From Rotaria sordida (Eukaryota > Rotifera > Eurotatoria > Philodinida > Philodinidae), in contig CAJNOL010000198.1 in assembly GCA_905250125.1 (NCBI GenBank), forward strand, positions 83,201 to 147,200: DNA of 64,000 nucleotides, in the 5' to 3' direction. The notes under the pieces are model-generated. The model searched no databases and was not told where the DNA came from. It worked only from the letters and a program-made list of their open reading frames with translations. This document shows, in pieces, positions 50,243-61,300 of the stretch. The position numbers were made by a program, and so were the translations under genes. Position 1 is the stretch's first letter, and every line of letters starts with the position of its first letter.

Positions 50243-50280
50243 TTGTTATTTTGTTTTTTTGCTATATATTTATTCTAGAT
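50243..50280 (+). promoter_or_regulatory. 38-base intercistronic region with splice acceptor
   Basis: Between the UPF0488 stop (50240-50242) and the HAUS4-like ATG (50281) lies a T-rich tract, then tatatatttattctag and two bases before the ATG. There is no room for a usual promoter, 3' UTR and polyadenylation site. The layout matches a spliced-leader operon junction. Confidence 0.55.
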
Positions 50281-53142
50281 ATGTCTATTGAACAGAATCT
50301 TCTTATTAATATAGTCGATCAACTAGTATTACTTGATGAGAATTTTTCATCAAATGGTAAAGTTAATATTAGATAAGAATATTTCATATGAATGATTTTG
50401 TAGATTTAAATGCAATACGAACATTTAAATCGACAGTATCATCATCATCAAATTCATCGATTAATAGTTTATTACAAGTATGTTATTTTTCTCTATTCAA
50501 ATAATTTACATTAACAGAATCCAAAAATTTGTTGATTATTATAATAGATTACATCACGCTTAATCTCGATTTTTTTTTTGTCATCTTAATATTCCAATCA
50601 AAGCATATATTAAAACTTCAACTGATGAAAATAATGAATTTGAAAAAGAATATAGACTCTCAAAACAGTTCGAAATCGATGCTGTATACTTCGGTTAAAT
50701 AATATCAAGTTCAGAACAATTCTACAAATGCTTGATTATCACTCAGACTATGTGATTATTTTCAGGAGTGAGAACAGAGGAATTTTCATAGACTGTCAAA
50801 AAACTTTTACCAGAAAAATAAAATTTTATTTTTCTTGAGGACTAGCCTTCATGAGTAGAGTCCATCGGACTCGACTTGGTCCGGGTAGGATCCGACTCCA
50901 AAAATTCTTGAACCCGATGGATTCCATTTCTCATTCGGAATCCTGCTATCTTTTTTAAGAGAAAAGCACGAACAATTATCTTGATTTTAACTATAGATGA
51001 ATTTCCAATAGAGATGTGTATGAATCGAGTTTTCTTAGTTCTCGGTTTTAGTAATTTAAGTTTTTCGAATTTCGACTGTCATATTGGTTTCGGTTCGAAG
51101 AAAAGTCCTTCAGAATTTATTCTTATTAAGTCTAAAAGAAAAAAAATGTCTTAACTACTTGTTTTTTGATTTAGTCAATGAGCACAAATGCGGTCAATAT
51201 TATGATAGTATATTTTGTGAAGTTTGATTTGTCTTTAAATTTGAGTCACTTATCATTTGAAAAACGAAAAATTTAAGGCGAATTTCCCACACAAAATGTC
51301 AGATGTGGACTGTATTGTCAATCCTTCTGTGAAAATGAGTCACGAATAAAAGCATACTAAATATCTTCTAATCAAACTATGCAAGATATAATCTGTTCAA
51401 TAAATTCATGAAGCAAATTTACTGACAAATCCGTGTTTTCTCTTTAAATGATGTATCAATAAATATAAATTGAAAACGAATTTTTACAAGACACAGTTCA
51501 AATCGATTGTACTATTTAAGAAATATCTACATTGTTTTTTTACGGTGAACTTTTGAGATACGTCGTGATACTAGATTTTTTAAAATTATCTCTCCTAAAG
51601 TTTGTTTTGATTGCTACGACGTTAAGGATAATTCGCTTCAAACTACAATTTTTAGTTTCAAGTCGGATAATATTTCTTTTGTCGCAGTGCCAAAACAGAC
51701 TTTACGCATCTTTGATCTCGACGAAGACGAAAATGATCATGAGTCATGCACTCTCTTGCTTTCGAAATTATGAACACTTTGATAGGATTTGAAATATTCC
51801 TTCAAGTATTAATTTACATCTTCCAGTTCTCAGTTGTTGACGATCAATGGAATCGATCATTTTTGGTTCTGGTTTCGTACTTAATAATACTCGTATTAAC
51901 AAAAAATACGATATCATATTCGAGACATCTTGCATGACTTACATGCCTCTAATATATTTTCTCTTGAAGACTCATTACGTTTTTTCAAATTCATTAATAC
52001 TTCGTCTATTCTGCACGTTTATGTATTCGACAACTCTGCTGTTTACGAAAAAAAGGATTAATGAAATTGTAACAGCAAATATTAAAGTGATCGTTACTTA
52101 ATAAGTTTTGTATAAACTTTTAGAATACATAAGTCGTGAGAAATATGACATTTGACATCAGTCTTACATGATCGTAAAAGATATTACTTCCAATGAAAAA
52201 GTGTTGTTCCTACTGGGACTGAGACCATCTTGCTCATATCTATCGGTAGTACGCATATGAAAAAATTCAATAATCTCAAATCTTTCCAAGTGTATATAGA
52301 AAAGTTCGTGTATTTATATTCATTAGCATAAGTTAATATCAATCATTTTGATTTCATTTTCTAGATTTTACCTGTTTCAATACAACATCAAGTAAATGAA
52401 TATTTAAATGAAATAATTGAACAACTTGTTCTTTGTACAGGTCTATTAAATTTTATTAATAAAACTTTTCATATTTTATTTTCTTTAGGTGTTAATACAA
52501 AATCTCAATTATCAAATACAATATCTCATATAATTAAACGAACATTATCTAATCGAAAAGAAATTATGATAAAAAATAATCATTTTATAAAACAAATTCA
52601 TGCATTCAATGAACTTTATTCAAAATTAAATATACAAATTCAAAATATTTGTATTAAACAATTAAAAATGATTAAAGCTAATGATTTAAATACAAATCAA
52701 ATTGATACACTTCGTGAACAATATCAATTATTACTTAAACAAATACAGTATACAAAAAAAAAAAACAATAATTTAACTGTATGTTTTTTTCTTCTATGGA
52801 ATTTTTTTCTTATAGATTACGTCGATGTGAATTCATTCGTGATATATATACAATGGAAAATATTGAAATATTACAAAATATGAAGTATAATGATATAAGA
52901 AATCTTCTTTTTTTGCAATTAAATTTTTTTTTTGTTTTTTGTTTAGATTAGATTGTGAAGAAAAACAACATCAATATGATGAACAAATAAATCATTTGAA
53001 AAAACTTGAAATGGCTATTAATAATGAAGGTATTCATTATCAACATTTAATAAAACGTTATTATGAATTATGTGATGAATTAATCAATGCTCAAAATGCA
53101 CTTAAACAACTTAAACAACAAAAAGAAAATAGTTCAATTTAA
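50281..53142 (+). CDS. HAUS4-like augmin complex subunit
   Basis: Six exons, 50281-50356, 50404-50477, 52365-52440, 52489-52747, 52816-52884 and 52947-53142, in agreeing phases; 249 residues (human HAUS4 363). The C-terminal coiled coil RRCEFIRDIYTMENIEILQN onward, then HQYDEQINHLKKLEMAINNE and HLIKRYYELCDEL, follows the order of the vertebrate HAUS4 tail (ILSDTYTVEKVEVHRLIRD, ...SYEVLGEEFDRLVKEY). The preceding part is also helical. Augmin recruits gamma-tubulin to spindle microtubules. The 48-nt segment 52441-52488 is bounded by gt/ag but is also open and in frame, so it may be retained. Intron 2 is 1.9 kb and contains GGATCC-type repeats. The N-terminal half is poorly conserved, so the identity is moderate. 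Confidence 0.65.
50855..50945. repeat. GGATCC-type short dispersed repeat
   Basis: The words agtccatcggactcgac, taggatccgactcc, aaaaattcttg and acccgatggattcca are variants of the units clustered in the 5565-7145 foldback arms and seen again at 54080-54205 and 59648-59695. Confidence 0.65.
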
Positions 53143-55095
53143 TAAATTTTCTTTAAAACAAAAAAATGTGTTAAAATTTATTGTCTTGTAAATTTTTCTT
53201 CAGATATTTAAAAAATATATTCATCATTATCAACATTGTCAGATAAAAAATAAATAAATCAATAATGATTTTATTAAAGCTATAGTTCATTAAGAATGTA
53301 GGTCTAAGACAAAGCTTACCAATGGAATTTGAATTTTTTCTATGATCATTCGTGTAGGAAAAAACTATCTGCTGGCCATTGGAGGTCATAATTCATTAAT
53401 AGTTTAGCGAATCTAAGCTTTGTGTGTATTTGAGCATTATTGTCTATAAGTTTCATGAAAAAAAAATCTTTCACTAAGTGAAAATGCTATCCAAATACTG
53501 AAGACTCACAGACCGCAATCTTCAATTAAATTACCTGATCTTTTGACAAAAAAAGCAACGACATAGACTGGACTCTACTTGCATGCTAAAATATTAAGAA
53601 TTAGTCATGGACTTAATAACATTTAACGAAAAATTTAGAAGACAATCTTTTTCAAGCTAAAAGTTTAAAGCAAAGATAGGCGCTTTTCATTATAAATATC
53701 ATTGTATTTAAACAATTAGAACGATCTGTTGCAATATGTGTGCATAAATTTTCAGGCCTACATTTTTCTCCACTGCTGTAACAAATAACTATTCGTTATT
53801 ATAACGAATAAGATTATAAACTGCAAGATACTATTTTGCTAATAATATTAATTAACAATACCAGTTGATTAAATATCTATCTTAAATATATATATATATA
53901 TAACGTAAAGATCCACTTCGATTTTGTTTTAACAAAGAGTATTTCTCTATGCTAAATTAAGTAGTTATTCAACTGATTCTGAAATTATATTATAATATCG
54001 AAAACTATTGTCTGAACAAAAATCATTTGTATCATTATGATTCTATCTATTGATTTATTCTTGATGATAGCGATTGTTAGAGTCCATGGGGTTGGTTTCA
54101 GACCCGAATCCGACGAGCCATGTTAGATGTGGACAAGATGGTTCCGACATCACTGCAATAAGAAGCCGCAGGTACTTCTAGATCCGGACCCGGTCGAATC
54201 AATCAATCTGAGAAATATGTAGAATGTGTCAGACTCAGGATAAAAAATTTTGTTGAAATTAGAAGTACGGTTCGGGTAAGTTAATTATTGAATCTGTGAG
54301 CTCAAGTGATTATAGACTTTTAATTGATTGATTGATTGATTTTCTTGTAGTAAAACGTCATGTAACTAATGAATGACATATTCCAAATTGTTCTTTGAAA
54401 TAGATTATTTTTAATATGATATGCAAGTAGCTATAAATTATGGAAAATTAATTAATAATTCACAATTGTCATTAAATAAAACGATTTGAAAGAAGATGAT
54501 GAGAATTCGAATTGATATTATTCGTTGTTTTTTCTTTTTGAACAAATAAAGTTGAATAGATATCTAAGTCTGATTTCCAATCGATGAATTTGTTTAGTTA
54601 TCTTTTTCTTTAGATCGACAACTAAACTATCATTTGTCTAGTAACAAAATACTTCTCTTTTTATTAAATATTTTAAAGACAAAGGGTCAAGATATCTGTT
54701 CGAAAAAGATTACATGTTGTTGTTATGATAATAAAATGATAAGAAAACTTTGCTTTTGTTGATAGGACAAAAAATAATAAATAAATGTAACAAAGCATCA
54801 AGTTGATGCCATCGATATCTTTATGTTGTCTTTTATAGAATTAAATATTTAAGTTTCAACAAAATAAAAAACACTTACGAAATTCTGACGAAAGATTTAA
54901 CCGAAAGGAATTTTCTCTATGTGTAATAAACTTTCGTACGATGATAAATGGTAAACGTAACTTCAATTTATGAATAATAAAAGAAAAAAAAAACAATGAT
55001 GATGTATATACAAAAGTAGATAAATCACGAGTGTGATATTATGAAAAAGTGTTTATCCTTTGAAGTACACAAGCATTTTCTAATATAAAAGAAAA
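53143..55095. other. intergenic with one GGATCC-type repeat
   Basis: At 54080-54205, gagtccatggggttgg, cccgaatccgacgagcc and gatccggacccggtc belong to the dispersed short-repeat family. (TA)n at 53888-53902 and (TTGA)n at 54328-54343 are also present. No gene. Confidence 0.5.
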
Positions 55096-55485
55096 ATGAA
55101 TACTAACAATAAAATAAGACAACATATTGTCAATTTAACAACAACAACAACAACATCATCTAATGGATGGCAGACTATTTCAACACATTCGCCGGATGAT
55201 GATCATTTAAGAAAAATATTGGCTTATGCAATACCATTATCATGTTTTACTATAGTTCTTATTATTGTTATTTTTATTGGTATTCGTCAACGTCGTGTTA
55301 TTCTAGAAAAATGGATTTCATTAAAACGAATGAGAAATACAAATCCAAAATTTCTTCAAAATACTGGTTTACGACGTGATTCAGAATTTGACTCATATAA
55401 TCATGATCATGTAAAATCAAAATTAATGAATCAAAAAAATACAAGTCATCAAAAATCACATTATCATTTAGAAACAATTGCTTAA
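55096..55485 (+). CDS. small single-pass membrane protein
   Basis: A single-exon frame of 129 residues. The N-terminus is Thr-rich and has an N-L-T glycosylation-type site. One strong transmembrane helix lies at about 52-73 (ILAYAIPLSCFTIVLIIVIF), followed by a basic stop-transfer RQRRVILEK and a polar His/Asn/Lys-rich tail. No signal peptide precedes the helix, so a type III or signal-anchor topology is likely. Codon use is like neighbouring exons. No family recognised. The start is preceded by AT-rich DNA with a taatataaaagaaaaATG context and no splice-type site. An additional upstream exon cannot be excluded. Confidence 0.55.
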   Translation: MNTNNKIRQHIVNLTTTTTTSSNGWQTISTHSPDDDHLRKILAYAIPLSCFTIVLIIVIFIGIRQRRVILEKWISLKRMRNTNPKFLQNTGLRRDSEFDSYNHDHVKSKLMNQKNTSHQKSHYHLETIA

Positions 55486-57500
55486 TATAGAAAAAAAATT
55501 TTAGTATATATTTAATTAATAATCTCTTGTTTCTTCTTTTTTTTTCTTTGTCGTTGTCTATGTTATACAAATGATTTGTCTGAACAAATTTTTTAATAAA
55601 TGTTTTTTTTTTCTTTTTTCGAAATGTATTTATCGAACCAATAATGAAGAACGAAATTTTCTCAAAAGAAAAATTACCAAACGCTCAATAATCAGAAGAA
55701 AAGATAGAAGTAGCAAGTAAACGAAAGAGTAGTTGACAAAGATGCATTATTTTCTTTTACGAGAATATCACATGTAAATAAGTCAATTCAAACATAAACG
55801 AGTTCGACATACAATAAAAAAAAAGGAACATTGAATTGAGATAAAACTTTGTTCAATCATGTTTGAGTCAGTATAAGAATATTTTATCTTAAAATTTATA
55901 TTGTTCAATTTAGTGTGTGACTATTCATGAGACAAAAAAAAAGCAAATTAATTTTTATAATGATATTATCTTCGAATTTCAACTAGGAATTTTTTCATTT
56001 AATACGTAATTAAATCATAAGTATAATGATTAGAGCGTCTATCGTTCTTCATCAGAATGGTAAATCTTATTATATTTTATATGCAATAAATTTCATAGTT
56101 AGCACAAAAAAAGTCTGTTGGAATCAATGGTCAAATATTAATTGTATCACTTCTTTTTTTTTTTTAATCCACGCAATATCGTTTGGCCATGAAATAAATT
56201 CCCTGATACATTTTATTTGACGTAATACGAACAAATATGTTAATCGTACTATTACTTATCGATGTGTATGTCTAAATCAAAATGTATGTTATCTATATTC
56301 ATTACCGCAACATATAAAAAGTATACACATAATTATTTTTCTTTTTCAAAATAAAAAAAAGAAAAATTTTCAATGGATCATCAAGTACCAAAAAAAAAAA
56401 CCTAAACCGCTTGAGAAAGGGTTTACTCTACAACAAAATATAAATTTTTGAAATTTTGAGATAATGTACATAAATATTTATATGGATGACATGTGCAATC
56501 ACAATGCATTAAAGGAGAGAGAACTCGTATGAAGATAATAAGCATATTACACGAGAGACTGATAGTAGCTATCATCATTCATCGAAGACTCAAGGAAACA
56601 TAATAGAAGTGATAGGTCTAATTACACGAAGAAAGAAGATGTATGAGAGCACACATACTAATGATAGTTTCAAGATATATTGGAGATGGCGGATTCATGG
56701 TCTGTACAGTTGTCTTTATTATCAGAGTATCATAAGAGACTAGTAGTGTAATCGACAGGTGACTAGAGGAAGATGAGTCTCCAGAATGAAGGGCATTCCT
56801 TCCACTGAAAAACGACTAGAAATTGTTCGCTGCTGCTCATTCCTTTAGTGACAATTTTCAAGTTACATCACTATTAGAGACATGCTAAAGTCCCGCTTCA
56901 AAAGAGTTAACATCTAATGCATTTGATTTAACAGGTGAAGACATTATGTATTGATATCAATAATTTATGATTGATTGTCTAATTGAAAAACTTGATCATG
57001 AGAATTTTCATCGTTTTTCTTTTTATAAATGATTATATCATGATAAACTTCAATAATTAAATTTTGTTACTTATTGTATTTTTAATACATTTAATTTTGA
57101 TAAATCAGATTATTTATTAGTTAAAGAACTTTTTATTGCATATATATGTTTTCATCATATAAAGACTATCAATGTAAATTAAATTTTGGTTTTTTTTTTA
57201 ATTTTATGATATTAATCAAAAGAATAAGATATGATACAAAAATAATGTGACAAATATTGGATCCTATTTCTATTCGATAGAAAAGTACTGCATGAAAACT
57301 TTATTCACCAGAAGATAAAGAATTTTTTTTCTCTTTCGAATCGTATTTAACTTATTTTTGTCACTGTGTTCATAAATTATAAAGCAAGGCAATCCAAAAA
57401 AATAAAGTTTTTTTTCAATAACTCTCTACCGAAGAGAAATAGGGTTCGACATGTGTCTCACTATTGTTGTATCATATGTTATAATGAAATATGATGAACT
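55486..57500. other. intergenic, no gene seen
   Basis: AT-rich; frames such as 56026-56220 lack coding-like composition. Between about 56500 and 56950 base composition is less extreme, but I see no exon. Confidence 0.45.
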
Positions 57501-57504
57501 TGTA

Positions 57505-57978
57505 TTTGCTATAGAAAAAAAAGCTGTTAGTGTAATCCTTACGAGATAAAAATGTGAAATACGATGTAACTGTTGTTGCTTATCACAGAAAGATTGTTTT
57601 ATTCGATCTATTCAGGGACACAATTCTTCACCATCCTTTACTTAATCTTTCAGAAATGTAGTAAGGAAGTATCTCATCTTTATATATATATATTATAACA
57701 AGACGTCATTGACATACGGCTTTTTATCTTATATCAACAGCGTCTGTTGTAGTCTGTGAGGCGGAGAAATGAAAATACAGCTACGATATCGGTGACACAG
57801 ACGAGGGCATCTATGACAATTTATGATGCGATGAGGGGGGCGTTACTACGATGTCAGCCATATTTCTAATATGTTTGTTACGGCGTGTCAGTCCCATCTG
57901 TCATTATGTGCGGGGGTTGCAAATTGCTACCACAAAATACTTCAACATTCCTTTTAGATCGTGTTTTACAAAATGTAT
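57505..57978. mobile_element. second long copy of the TIR-end element family
   Basis: Aligned with 46150-46440, plus an extra internal stretch at about 57770-57925 that includes an unusually G-rich gcgatgaggggggcg and gcgggggttgc. It ends in aatacttcaacattcc and ttttagatcgtgttttacaa, the family terminus. Confidence 0.55.
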
Positions 57979-58230
57979 GAATTACATGATTTAACCAATT
58001 AATAATATTAAAACTTTCTTACATGACAAATATTCTATCGAAAATGTTAAAGATAGATGAATTACAGAAGAAGAATTTGTTTCTTTACTTTGAACCATCT
58101 GTGTAAAAACAAAAAAAAAAGGAAAAAGATTTAAATAAACACAGCAGTACAAAAAAAAAACAGAACGCGAATTCACTGTTTCTACACATAGACTATGAAT
58201 ATATATATATGTTTTTTTTCCCTGATATAA

Positions 58231-61200
58231 TCAAATAGTAAATGATTCATTAAGATTAAGTGTTATTGGTAAAATTTCAGGCATAACTGAATGATGTATT
58301 AAAAGTGATAGAAGTGTTGGAAATTGTTTTATAGTTCCTTTGATACGATAAATCGGATTATTATTAATCATAGTTTTTTCAATAAGATAATGAACTATAT
58401 TTGATTCATGTGTAAATTTTGGAACTTTTATTGAAAGTGCATAACAATCGGGATGTGTTGTACTATCTCGTAGAATAAATGCACCATAATCAGCTTGTTG
58501 AAGAACATCGCATACTGCTTCTCTAAAAATAATATGAAATCGAATAATTTCAAAAAAGAAAAAGAAATTTACAATTACCTTTCTAGACATGGTCTATACC
58601 AACGTGATATTGATTTCAAATCATCATTGATATTAGGAAGTCTATAAAAAGAAAAAAGAATAATAAATTAAAAGACTAAGAAAAATTTAAACAAGAAAAT
58701 TATCATGAAAAATAGTGATCATTTCTAAAATTTTCTTCGTAAAGATGTTTAATACCTTGTTTTTGAATCTTCTAAAACTTTCAACGAAAGTAACATAAAA
58801 AATAATCGAGAGAGTCATTCCAATTGTGTCATGAGTTACGACTTCATAGTATCAGTAAAAATCACATGATGGAATTTCGAATTGAGATTTTACAACATGA
58901 ATAGAAGACTTCACTGTGAAAATATCTTAAAAAGTTCAATTAAAACACATGCTTCTTTTTAATTATCAATTTTAACCAACACTTCTAAGATATGAGCAAT
59001 TTTATTCATTAGCGATGGAATTTCGCAAAACAAGAGTTGTCTCAATCAGCACTTGAAGACTTCAGTTAAATATTCTATGATTTTAAGCGAATTATGTTAA
59101 AAATCATATCAATCAAAACATAACTAAAGAGTGATAACACAAAGAAAGTACTAGTCATTGACTAAATAAATGAAAAAAAAAAGTACTGAAGAATCTTTTT
59201 AGATTTAAGACGAATAAATTCTGGGATAGTTATCTCTAGATCGGGACCAAAAACTCTGTTTCCTCACATCTTTACTCTGAACTTAGAAATTTCTTCTAGG
59301 TAATTTTTATGTAACAGATGTCAATTGAGTTACTTGACATACTCTGCAAAGACTTTTTTTTGAAACTCGGTCTTGCTGAAAACTTTACGATGGATATAGT
59401 TTACAGTATAGAGTCAATTCTGAGAATTTATTTGTCAGAAGGTTGGAGAGTTATTCGCGAATTATATTTTAACTAATCAATTTTAATCAGATATGAACGA
59501 AAAGATCCAATCATTTTTATATATATATTCATCGAAAAAAAAAATCATTTTTTTACAAAATAATCCTTATAAACAATCAAAGTCATATCGGAGATCTCAG
59601 ATTGAAATTATTTTCAATTTATATATTGTTATAAGTTGAAAGCTGAATAGAACCCATCAGGTCCAGATCCAAAACTTCTTGGATCCGATCGACTTTAAAA
59701 CTCAGTATAAAAGATTCTATTTCCATAACAAAGATCCATCAGTACAAATAGTTTCTTCGTCAATGCGCTAAAGATTCTATATGTCATAAATGACATTATC
59801 ATTTAAGTTAGACCTTGTAAAAGACTGTTGACATATTAATTCTACATGAAAAATTCAATGAAGTTATCATATCTTTCAATTAAACGATTATGATTACAAA
59901 TATCTATTTGGTTAAAAAAAAAAACAAACCTCATTAAACTTGCACGTCTTGTCTTGAAATATCGTTTTTGTTCTTCTTGTTGTTGTTGTTTATTATGATG
60001 TTCTTCATTAAGATCATCAAGTTTTGTTACGGATTTACTTGACATATTTAAAGGTGCAGGTAACGGTGGACATATTGTCATAGTTGAATGATACTTATTG
60101 TTACATGCACATACATTATTAATAACATTCTCATTTGTATCTATATGTGATAATGGTTGTCGAAAAACATGAGAACGACATGTATTCGTAGAATAATATT
60201 TTCGTTCTTGGGGATTCAATAAACATGTTGATGATGATGCTGATGGACGACATGTACATGCCATACAACAAATATTTGTTGAATCAGGTATTGTTACATT
60301 CACCGGTATTAATGTACATGATATTAAATGTACAGGAATAATTTTTGATGATAATATTGGTATATCACTATAACCTGAATCAGTTGATATTGATGATGCA
60401 TTTGTTGATCGACGTAAAATACGACGAGAAATATTTCCTTGTTGATTTTTATGTTCATCATTAAATAGATATTTTAAACTTTCAAGTGAATCATCATCTT
60501 CATCATCAATTTGTTTTATTGTTTCTTTTGGTACATCAAAATCAATATAATCAAAAATTGAAAGTGATTTTTGAAATTCTGAAACAAATGATGTTTTTGG
60601 TAATAATTTTTGTTGTTGATATGTTGGTTGAGATGATATTGTTTGAATATTTGGATCATGATAACGATAGACATGTGGTGAAATATTGGAAATACTATTA
60701 GAATTAAGAAGGAATTGTTCAGAATTTGTGGATAATTTTGAATAAGATGGATGATGATGATGATGATTGTGTATATTCTCTTGAGTTATATTATCAAGCT
60801 ATAGAAAACAAAAAATAAGATGAAACAAAACTAATCGTATAAGTTAATGGGTTACATTAGCTTTTATCTCCATCGGAGATAAATAACCATCTTCATCAAA
60901 ATTCTTTTGATAATTATGTAAGAATTCATGAGAAGAATTTTTTTTTGTTTCTTGATTTCTGTGTAATTCATAACATGTTTCACGAATCTTTTCATTTGAA
61001 ACTGTATTACGACGTGGTCGATGAAGAGCTATAAGGCGTCGAGCCTATGAAACAAAGAATAATATCAATGCCGTTACTAAGAAATGATCTCAACAAAAAA
61101 AAAAAAAGAATTCAAATTCTATTTACCCAATCTCTACTTTTTTCAAGTAAACTTGTACGTCTTTTAAGTGAACGTGTTGAATTCGGTAGGAGAAGTTTAT

Positions 61201-61300
61201 CATTAATATCTAAATTTTTTGCTTCTTCATTAAAAAGAAGTAAAGAATTTTGTTTCTGTAATAATCGATTTGATATTGTTAAATTATTTGAAGAAATCAT
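58231..61300 (-). CDS. adaptor with tensin-type SH2 domain
   Basis: Five minus-strand exons, 61300-61127, 61044-60856, 60798-59930, 58641-58579 and 58522-58231, phase-consistent; 528 residues. Residues 1-410 are mostly polar and low-complexity: SLKRRTSLLEKSRDW joined to ARRLIALHRPRRN, a His run, the candidate phosphotyrosine site STDSGYSDIP, and a Cys-rich ICCMACTCRPS segment. Residues about 423-515 are an SH2 domain: SISRWYRPCLEREAVCDVL, then YGAFILRDS with the phosphotyrosine-binding Arg, and VHYLIEK. The end SLLIHHSVMPEILPITL mirrors the HS..P..LP motif of tensin SH2 domains. No PTB domain follows; the protein ends NLNESFTI. A role as cytoplasmic phosphotyrosine adaptor is inferred. Intron 3 is 1.29 kb and holds a GGATCC-type repeat. 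Confidence 0.82.
59648..59695. repeat. GGATCC-type short repeat in SH2-gene intron
   Basis: gaacccatcaggtccagatc, then caaaacttcttggatccgat, matches the units at 5880-6045 and 50855-50945. Confidence 0.6.

Noticed and set aside
51532-52101. Overlapping frames in the large HAUS4-like intron
   Set aside because: Hydrophobic random products in three frames, no coding bias, flanked by repeat-like DNA.
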